In this document: one piece after another, positions 4,907 through 10,909 of the stretch | How positions within the stretch are numbered: position 1 is the stretch's first letter | Layout of the letters: each line of letters opens with the position of its first letter | NCBI GenBank assembly: GCA_904501945.1 | Contig: CAJGCU010000078.1 | Span: 1 to 10,909, forward strand | Reading direction: 5' to 3' | Length of the DNA: 10,909 nt | DNA from: an uncultured Bacteroidaceae bacterium | GTDB taxonomy: Bacteria; Bacteroidota; Bacteroidia; Bacteroidales; Bacteroidaceae | Translations under genes and position numbers: made by a program | Notes under the pieces: generated by a model | Databases searched by the model: none | What the model saw: only the letters and a program-made list of their open reading frames with translations | What the model was told of the DNA's origin: nothing

Positions 4907-7900
4907 TTACCTCCATTCATTCGCATCACGCTTTCCCTCATTCTTCTTCTGCCACTCAGTAGGAGATATTCCAAAGAGAATCTTGAAGTTAGTGGAGAAA
5001 GCTGACAGGGACTTGAAACCCGTTGCCACACTCACACCTGTAATGTCAAGTTTCTTTTCAGACAGCATACGAGCCGCTTCTATCAGACGGACATATTTCA
5101 AGAAATCGCGTGGCGCTTGTCCTGTCAAATCCTTCATCTTGCGATAAAAATGCACTCGGCTAACTCCCACCTCATCTGCAATGAATTCAACAGATAAGTC
5201 AGAATTATCTAGATTCTCATTGATGACCTTCATAACTCGTTTCATCAAATGCTCATCTGGAGACTCTAGGTTTACCTTGTCAATATTCTCCTCCTGTTGC
5301 TTGTCACCATGGAATTTTCCCTGTAACAGTTTTCTAGTTTTCATCAACTGAAGCACCGTCGCACGAAGCACATCAATGTTGAAAGGCTTAGAGATATAAG
5401 CATCAGCTCCATTAGTGATACCTGCAATGCGGTCGGCATCACTGCCTAAAGCAGTCATCAGCAAAATCGGAATATGATTAGTCGTAAAGTTTGCTTTCAG
5501 CTTCTGACAAAGTGTCATGCCGTCCATCACAGGCATCATAATGTCACTAATCACGACATCAACCTTATCGGGCTGTGCCCAAATATAGTCCCAAGCTTCC
5601 TGACCATTGCTGCACAGATGTATCACCAAATCTGAAGACAATTCACTGTGCACATACATTCGAATAGCTTCATCATCTTCCACCAAAACGGCATTTCTCT
5701 TACGTCCATCCGCAGGCTTGTCGACAATCAGCAACTCTTCCATTTCTTGCACGGGCTCTTCAACAACGAGTTCTTCAGAAGCATCTTCAGATGGCTTCAG
5801 CATCTTCAACGAATCCTCACCTATCGGGATGTTGACAACAAAGCATGTACCCTTTCCTTCTGGATTATCCTCCACACGAATAGTTCCCTGATGGAGCTTC
5901 ACAAGCATCGATGTCAGATTCAAGCCAATACCTGTACCTATATAGCCATTTCTATGCTGAGCCGAATAGAAACGCTCAAACACCTTTTTCTTCTCATCGT
6001 CACTGATGCCCACTCCCGAATCAACCACCTCTAGTTCAAACCTTTCACCGTCACTCTCCAATCGCATCACAACACTTCCACCATCTGGCGTGAACTTGAA
6101 GGCATTGGAAAGCAAATTCATTACAATTTTGTCCAAGTTTTCAGGATCAACATAAACCATCAGTTGCTCCACATTACGAATGAACTGATACTTAATATGA
6201 TGAGTGTTAGCATTCGACACAAACACGTCAAAGATACTCTGCAAGAGTCCCACCAGCTCAACCTTGCGATAGTCCAGCAAGAACTTGCCCTGCTCAATCT
6301 TTCTGACATCCATCATCTGGTTAATCAGCCGCAATATACGCTGCGCATTCTGCTTCATCAGGTGATAGTTGCGTAACCTTTCCTCGTCCTTGTCCTTGCT
6401 GATCAGCTTTTCCAACGGAGCCAGAATAAGCGTCATCGGCGTACGAATTTCGTGACTGATATTCATGAAGAATTGCACACGAGCCTCATTCAGTTCACGC
6501 TGCTGACGATTGCGTTCCATCACTCTGCGTAGCCTAAACTGACGTCTCACATACTCATAGCACATCCAACACAACAGCAGGAAGAACAGGAAATAAACCA
6601 TCTTTGCCCATGCCGAAGCATACCATGCTGGATGCACTACTGCCACTAGTTCACGCTCCTCGCTGACAGTTCCCAAAGCATTAGCACGAATCTTTATCGT
6701 GTAAGTTCCAGCTTCCAAGTTGCCAAAAATCAGTCGGTCATTATCACCTCCCTGATCCATCCAACGCCCGCCGTTGATACTATACTCATAAACAACATGC
6801 TGATTATTCAGACCGCTTGCGCTCAGTTCCAGCATAAAGCTATTGTCTTGATGAGACATCTCTATTCTACAGCATTCATCAATCAGTCCAGTCAGCATCT
6901 CATAATCGCCCGACATATCCCCTTTATGTATGGCCTTACCATTCATAAACACATCCACAAATCTCAGTTTCAGTTCCCTTTCCTCGTTTCGCCACCTTTT
7001 CATCTTCTGTGCATCAAAGTATGTAATGCCACCAATACCACCAAAGTAAATATTGTTATTTTGCGACAAGACTGCACCACGACAGAACTCATTCTCTTGT
7101 AGCCCGTCATTTGAGTAGAAATTAGCAAACGTTTCATTCTGCACATCCATGCACGACAAACCATAATCTGTTCCTATCCACAGTTCACGTCCATCCATAC
7201 ACAATGAAGCGATACTATTCACGGGCAATCCATCCGTAGTTGTGAATTCACGTATATCAAGCGATTGTCCATCTACCTTCACCAAACCGTTATTGGTAGC
7301 CACCCAAACGAACGTTCCATCGTCAGAAAGCGCCATGTAACGAACCGAGTTTCCTGTCAAAAGTTTTTCGCTCGGCTTTTGGATAACACCATTTTTTTCA
7401 GGGAAACAGACCGTCAATCCATCAGATGTACCTACAAACAATTTGTCGCCTACCAGAAGAGTTGCGTAAACATACGGATTGCCCAAAATGCGAGATTCTT
7501 CAGTCGTAGAACGATCACCCTTATAATTCAGGTATTCTCCTGTAGACAAATTGTAATAGAAAAAGCCTTTTCCTATCGTCGAAATCCAAAAACAATTTTC
7601 TTCTTTAGCAGGCTGAATATCAAAAACCATATTGATTTCTTTTGTCAGCGGCAAAAATTTTCCTTCCTTCATTTGCCATAATCCCTGCACGAACGTTCCG
7701 AGCAGCACAGTCGAAGGGTCGGGATTCAGCACTGCCGTAAATGAATTCGGCATATTGGGTACATTCTGAACAGACCAGTGTCTAGAACTGGTTCCGTCAG
7801 CCGACAAAAGATACAGGCCTTCATTGGAAACTGCCACCCACATACCATTCTCAAAGCCAGGCTGCCCTATCGCTTTCGCCATGGCAAAAACAGAGTTGGT

Positions 7901-8941
7901 GCCAATCGTGTTTTTCGTAATGGAATTTTGGCCAATATACTCAAACACAGACTGACCCATAGGTTTCATCATCACACCTTTGAGATAGACTCCAACCCAC
8001 ACATTACCATACGAGTCATACATCGAACAGTTGGTGTTGCTTGTCGAAAAATCAAAGTCCTTTACAGAAATAGTGCTCAAGGTAATCTTGTGAGTATTTT
8101 CATCATAGATACGCAATCCACCGCCATCGGTTGTGATAAACAATTTGCCAGTCTCCCAAGGCTCAATTCCAGTTACGGATGCACCTACTTTCTCAGCCGA
8201 AGCAACCATATCGAAGCAGTCTTTCGCCTCATTATACATGAATATGCCGCCATTCACCGTTGCTGCATACACGCGCCCAGACGAACTCATGCACACTTTT
8301 CTCACATTACTCAATTCATCGTACTTACGGAACGTTGCATGAACCTGCTTAAAAAAGTCACGACGCGCATTCAGGACCCACAGATTCCCATCCAAATCCT
8401 CCAGCAAATGCGTTGGAGACACATTGGTCTCATCTGTTCCAAACTCAGATATATGCTGAATATACTGCTTTCCATCCACACCCGTCTTCAATTCGCCTGT
8501 ACCATAACCTGCCATACAGACTATCACCCTGTTTTTCTTGATACGGTTGATACTTACCACACGACCACGAATGTACGTTCCATCTTCCATCACAAAGGGG
8601 ATGCGCTTAAATTTGTCCGTTTCATAATCATACTGTTGCACGCCAGCACCCGTACCTACCAGCAATTTCCCCTCATGCTCAAACACACAAGTGCTCTCGT
8701 CGTGCATCAACGACAGCGAGTCTCCAATCACACGTCTGTACACGTTCATCTTTACGCCATCATAGCGGTTCAGACCATTCTGCGTCGTCAGCCAGATATT
8801 ATGACGGCTATCCTCCGATATGCTGGAAATTCGAGAGTTAGACAATCCTTTCTGTGAATCGAAGAACAAGACATTCTGGGCAGTTACACCAAGAGTGCCT
8901 AATATGGAGAATAATACAAAAAATAGCGAAAAACGAATCAT
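4907..8941 (-). CDS. Hybrid two-component system sensor-regulator (HTCS)
   Basis: A complete 1344-residue protein that joins sensor, kinase, receiver and DNA-binding output. Residues 1-22 are a signal peptide cut near VTAQ. About 23-660 are periplasmic two-component-propeller repeats (for example NIWLTTQNGLNRYDG, ELWIGTDYGLSCMD) that bind the signal, usually a sugar oligomer in this family. About 695-775 is a Y_Y_Y domain, and 779-797 a membrane helix. The kinase follows: HisKA with FFMNISHEIRTP (phosphorylated H830), and HATPase with N-box NLLSNAFKF (N946), DSGVGI (974-979) and GTGIGLNL (1002-1009). The receiver (about 1083-1198) has acidic pocket E1088-D1090, phosphoacceptor D1133 (ISDIMMPVMDG), T1163 and K1185. 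The AraC-type domain fills about 1232-1336 (EFIADEVGVSRVHFYRKMKDLTG, ATGFKSLSAFSTNFK, GISPTEWQ). All key residues are present, so it should be active. Such proteins normally activate nearby polysaccharide-use genes; no SusC/SusD pair is visible here, so its target and ligand are unknown. It has its own promoter and ends in TAA. Confidence 0.97.
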   Translation of the reverse strand: MIRFSLFFVLFSILGTLGVTAQNVLFFDSQKGLSNSRISSISEDSRHNIWLTTQNGLNRYDGVKMNVYRRVIGDSLSLMHDESTCVFEHEGKLLVGTGAGVQQYDYETDKFKRIPFVMEDGTYIRGRVVSINRIKKNRVIVCMAGYGTGELKTGVDGKQYIQHISEFGTDETNVSPTHLLEDLDGNLWVLNARRDFFKQVHATFRKYDELSNVRKVCMSSSGRVYAATVNGGIFMYNEAKDCFDMVASAEKVGASVTGIEPWETGKLFITTDGGGLRIYDENTHKITLSTISVKDFDFSTSNTNCSMYDSYGNVWVGVYLKGVMMKPMGQSVFEYIGQNSITKNTIGTNSVFAMAKAIGQPGFENGMWVAVSNEGLYLLSADGTSSRHWSVQNVPNMPNSFTAVLNPDPSTVLLGTFVQGLWQMKEGKFLPLTKEINMVFDIQPAKEENCFWISTIGKGFFYYNLSTGEYLNYKGDRSTTEESRILGNPYVYATLLVGDKLFVGTSDGLTVCFPEKNGVIQKPSEKLLTGNSVRYMALSDDGTFVWVATNNGLVKVDGQSLDIREFTTTDGLPVNSIASLCMDGRELWIGTDYGLSCMDVQNETFANFYSNDGLQENEFCRGAVLSQNNNIYFGGIGGITYFDAQKMKRWRNEERELKLRFVDVFMNGKAIHKGDMSGDYEMLTGLIDECCRIEMSHQDNSFMLELSASGLNNQHVVYEYSINGGRWMDQGGDNDRLIFGNLEAGTYTIKIRANALGTVSEERELVAVVHPAWYASAWAKMVYFLFFLLLCWMCYEYVRRQFRLRRVMERNRQQRELNEARVQFFMNISHEIRTPMTLILAPLEKLISKDKDEERLRNYHLMKQNAQRILRLINQMMDVRKIEQGKFLLDYRKVELVGLLQSIFDVFVSNANTHHIKYQFIRNVEQLMVYVDPENLDKIVMNLLSNAFKFTPDGGSVVMRLESDGERFELEVVDSGVGISDDEKKKVFERFYSAQHRNGYIGTGIGLNLTSMLVKLHQGTIRVEDNPEGKGTCFVVNIPIGEDSLKMLKPSEDASEELVVEEPVQEMEELLIVDKPADGRKRNAVLVEDDEAIRMYVHSELSSDLVIHLCSNGQEAWDYIWAQPDKVDVVISDIMMPVMDGMTLCQKLKANFTTNHIPILLMTALGSDADRIAGITNGADAYISKPFNIDVLRATVLQLMKTRKLLQGKFHGDKQQEENIDKVNLESPDEHLMKRVMKVINENLDNSDLSVEFIADEVGVSRVHFYRKMKDLTGQAPRDFLKYVRLIEAARMLSEKKLDITGVSVATGFKSLSAFSTNFKILFGISPTEWQKKNEGKRDANEWR

Positions 8942-9004
8942 AAATAGATTTTTCCAAAAACAACGTATATAAATTCAATATGGACAGTTCTCTCCAATTC
9001 GCCA

Positions 9005-9035
9005 CAAAGTTAGCAAAAAAGATAAAAAGAACAAA
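9005..9035 (-). promoter_or_regulatory. Promoter of the HTCS gene
   Basis: On the minus strand TTTG (9035-9032) and TAACTTTG (9012-9005) are separated by 19 bases, a textbook Bacteroidota promoter. Transcription should start near 8998, leaving about 57 bases of leader before the ATG at 8941. The A/T homopolymer runs around and upstream of the -33 element may help RNA polymerase bind. Together with the terminator at 9057-9085, this shows that the HTCS gene is transcribed separately from the gene behind it. Confidence 0.65.
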
Positions 9036-9056
9036 AAAAGTCTAAAAAAAGGAAAC

Positions 9057-9085
9057 AAAAAAGGGCAATCTTCACAGACTGCCCT
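9057..9085 (-). terminator. Terminator of the large secreted-protein gene
   Basis: Read on the minus strand, AGGGCAGTCT pairs with AGATTGCCCT (one G-T wobble in ten pairs) around the tetraloop GTGA, and a run of T follows. It lies 22 bases after the TAA at 9108. The GTGA cap is the same as in the terminator at 4661-4698. Confidence 0.88.
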
Positions 9086-9107
9086 CTTTCTAATCAACAA
9101 AATATAT

Positions 9108-10909
9108 TTATTTAACGAGAACTTTCTTCACTGAGCCGTCAGAGAACTTCACGAGGTTCACACCCTTCTGGATTGAAGAAATCTGAGCACCATTGATGTT
9201 GTAGATGCCTGTTACAACCTTAGCTTCAGCCTCATCCTCAACAGTGTCGATAGCTGTTGCATATTCCTGAGCAGCCTTAGCATAATCATAACCCTCAAGT
9301 GGTGCAACGAGGAAGATGCGAACATTGTCACACATTGTAGTACCTGTCCAGAATGACTGTGGAGTGTTATCCTCATGCTTTTCTGCCTTACCAGAACTGT
9401 AGTGTTCGCGAGCACCAATCAGGAGTGTACCATCTTCGCCAACCTGTACATTCTCAATCATCGTGTTGTTTGCCTCGTTACCGTAACCCCAAGAGCCGCC
9501 CTTGTATGGTTCAACTGCAGCACCAGCATAGATATACTTATCCCACTCACCTGTCTCATCGTTCTGAGCATTGTAGTAGAAAATCTTGCCATAGTCATTA
9601 GTCTTGTCAACAAGCGGAGTACGAGTAGAGAACTTGATGGTGTAAACACCAGCTGGCAGGTTCTCAAGAGTCTGATAGAGGTTGTAGTCTGCATTACCAT
9701 AGATATTGATTTCCTGGTCTGTTACAGGTGAATCTGCAGATGGAGCAGTACCACCGTAAGCAATATTCAGTGTTGTTGAGTCAGAACCAGCATCAAGAGT
9801 CCATCCAGGAATACCTGCAACTTCATATTCACGATAGAACTTAGGATTCTGTACATAGCCAGTCAGTTCGAGACCGACAACATCGTAAATGATGTTTCCT
9901 GTTGGCTCATCAAACTCGTTCACCTCTTCCTGCTCGTTCACCTTAGTAAGATAAGCCTCTGGAATCTTGCCATTTACCAATTCGTTCGCAAGAATCTGGA
10001 GCACACGAAGCTTATTAGCAGCATTGAGGTTTGTAGCAACAGTGCGATCGTCAGTTGCAGCATTGAGAGCAGCATTGAGAGCAGCCTCGTCCTGAGTGCC
10101 AAGCAAGTTGTAAGTCTCGATACCCTTCTGGATACCCCATGTGAGCAGACCTGCATTAGCTTCCAAATTCTTGAGTGCACTTGCAGTCTTCTTCAGCAAT
10201 GGAACAACCTCGTTGAGCTGGTCGTCAGAAAGTGTAGAAGGATTAACAGCAGAATACTGGTCAATTACCTTCTTAGCGTCGATAGCAACCTGTGAAGCAA
10301 GATACTTCTCGGCGAGAGCCTCGTAAGTTGAGCTTGTTTCAATAACGCTGATTGTGAAATCATCGATGTTGTTCACACGTGTATTCATCTTAGCAGCGAG
10401 ATCCTTCAGTTCGTTAATCATCGCAGTAACAGCAGATGGTGAAGTGAAGCCGCCAGCCTCAGCCTTTGCAATAGCAGCAGAGAAAGCTGTTTTAGTATCA
10501 CCGTCATAGTCAACACCATAAGCAGCATCTACAACTGGCTTAGCCTCTTCGATTGCTGCTGCAAGCTGCTGCTTCCAGTAAGCTGCCTTTGAAGGCATAG
10601 TGATGAGGTCAACGCCACCAAGGAGAAGCTCAGCGCTTGGCTGAGTTGTAGAGAACCTCAATACATAGTAGCCAGCCTTGTCAACAGTGAAGTCTGTCTG
10701 TGAGCGAGTTACGTTTGTAACATTCTTATCTGGATAATTAGTGTTAGCATCATTTCCTTGCACATTAGGCATAGCAATAACATCATCGAAACGAGCGTAA
10801 ACATTGCCCTCGAGGTCTTCAAGCGTGAAGCTGTACTTAGGAGCGTTCTCTTCGTTGAATTTGTCCGTATTGCCGTTCAGGTTCTTCCATGCACACATGC
10901 GGATAGTAA
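9108..10909 (-). CDS. Large secreted protein with FIVAR-like and jelly-roll modules, 3' part
   Basis: At least 599 residues are visible. The frame is still open at the window edge: ATG 10898 is preceded in frame by Thr-Ile-Arg and is followed by no signal peptide, so the true start lies outside. Counting from that Met, residues 1-100 look like the end of a beta-rich module (YYVLRFSTTQPSAELLLGGV). About 105-310 are alanine-rich helices with FIVAR-like character (AAIEEAKPVVDAAYG, AAIAKAEAGGFTSPSAV). About 335-532 resemble a jelly-roll, galactose-binding-like module (LYQTLENLPAGVYTIKFSTRT ... MCDNVRIFLVAP). A short helix (539-560) leads to the C-terminal tail 562-596 (TGIYNINGAQISSIQKGVNL, ending KKVLVK), which resembles the tails of secreted Prevotella proteins, often labelled type IX sorting domains. 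Binding or breakdown of an extracellular polymer is a reasonable inference; no catalytic motif is visible in this part. Confidence 0.8.
   Translation of the reverse strand, partial: TIRMCAWKNLNGNTDKFNEENAPKYSFTLEDLEGNVYARFDDVIAMPNVQGNDANTNYPDKNVTNVTRSQTDFTVDKAGYYVLRFSTTQPSAELLLGGVDLITMPSKAAYWKQQLAAAIEEAKPVVDAAYGVDYDGDTKTAFSAAIAKAEAGGFTSPSAVTAMINELKDLAAKMNTRVNNIDDFTISVIETSSTYEALAEKYLASQVAIDAKKVIDQYSAVNPSTLSDDQLNEVVPLLKKTASALKNLEANAGLLTWGIQKGIETYNLLGTQDEAALNAALNAATDDRTVATNLNAANKLRVLQILANELVNGKIPEAYLTKVNEQEEVNEFDEPTGNIIYDVVGLELTGYVQNPKFYREYEVAGIPGWTLDAGSDSTTLNIAYGGTAPSADSPVTDQEINIYGNADYNLYQTLENLPAGVYTIKFSTRTPLVDKTNDYGKIFYYNAQNDETGEWDKYIYAGAAVEPYKGGSWGYGNEANNTMIENVQVGEDGTLLIGAREHYSSGKAEKHEDNTPQSFWTGTTMCDNVRIFLVAPLEGYDYAKAAQEYATAIDTVEDEAEAKVVTGIYNINGAQISSIQKGVNLVKFSDGSVKKVLVK

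Noticed and set aside
7778..8857. Long open frame (359 codons) on the + strand, antisense to the sensor gene
   Set aside because: It lies wholly opposite a convincing propeller domain, shows no recognisable motif, and its composition is that of a reversed coding sequence.
9374..9731. Open frames on the + strand opposite the large secreted-protein gene
   Set aside because: These are shadows of a coherent minus-strand protein with a recognisable tail and terminator.

Overview
The window looks like a chromosomal segment of a Bacteroidota bacterium, most likely Prevotella or a close relative. The signs are a hybrid two-component sensor with an AraC-type output, several promoter-like sites of the Bacteroidota form (TTTG, then TAnnTTTG), a secreted protein ending in a tail of the kind common on Prevotella surface proteins, and AT-rich spacers with weak Shine-Dalgarno signals. 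No database could be searched, so the genus is an inference.

Layout. Bases 1-180 hold the terminator of a gene lying off the left edge, a tRNA-Leu(UAA) and its own terminator, all on the + strand. Bases 205-3202 (minus strand) hold two tandem, diverged members of the DUF1593 / Sde182-like family (secreted, nucleoside-hydrolase-like fold with an Ig-like C-terminal domain). The upstream copy (1757-3202) is intact. The downstream copy (205-1522) is broken by an in-frame TGA and by a one-base frameshift in a run of five T. The spacer between them carries 23-bp tandem repeats and a segment of unknown origin. Facing away from the intact copy is an AraC-family regulator (3347-4210, + strand), interrupted by an in-frame TGA inside its second helix-turn-helix.

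Bases 4211-4906 contain no long gene. They do contain a plausible small transcription unit: a promoter-like site, a possible 20-residue peptide, stops in all frames, and a strong GNRA-capped terminator. This is followed by a 30-bp perfect inverted repeat. From 4907 to 8941 (minus) lies an intact 1344-residue hybrid two-component system regulator (propeller sensor, Y_Y_Y, membrane helix, histidine kinase, receiver, AraC output) with a good promoter. Upstream of it, behind a strong terminator, is the 3' part of a large secreted protein with helical FIVAR-like modules, a jelly-roll-like module and a C-terminal sorting-like tail; its N-terminus is off the right edge.

Taken together, this resembles part of a glycan-sensing and glycan-use locus in which the DUF1593 pair and its presumed local regulator are decaying (or were hit by sequencing errors), while the large sensor remains complete. 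No SusC/SusD pair or glycoside hydrolase is visible. I do not see a clear new defence or mobile system. The least explained items are the 4493-4698 small transcription unit, the 4738-4803 palindrome and the 1523-1751 spacer.
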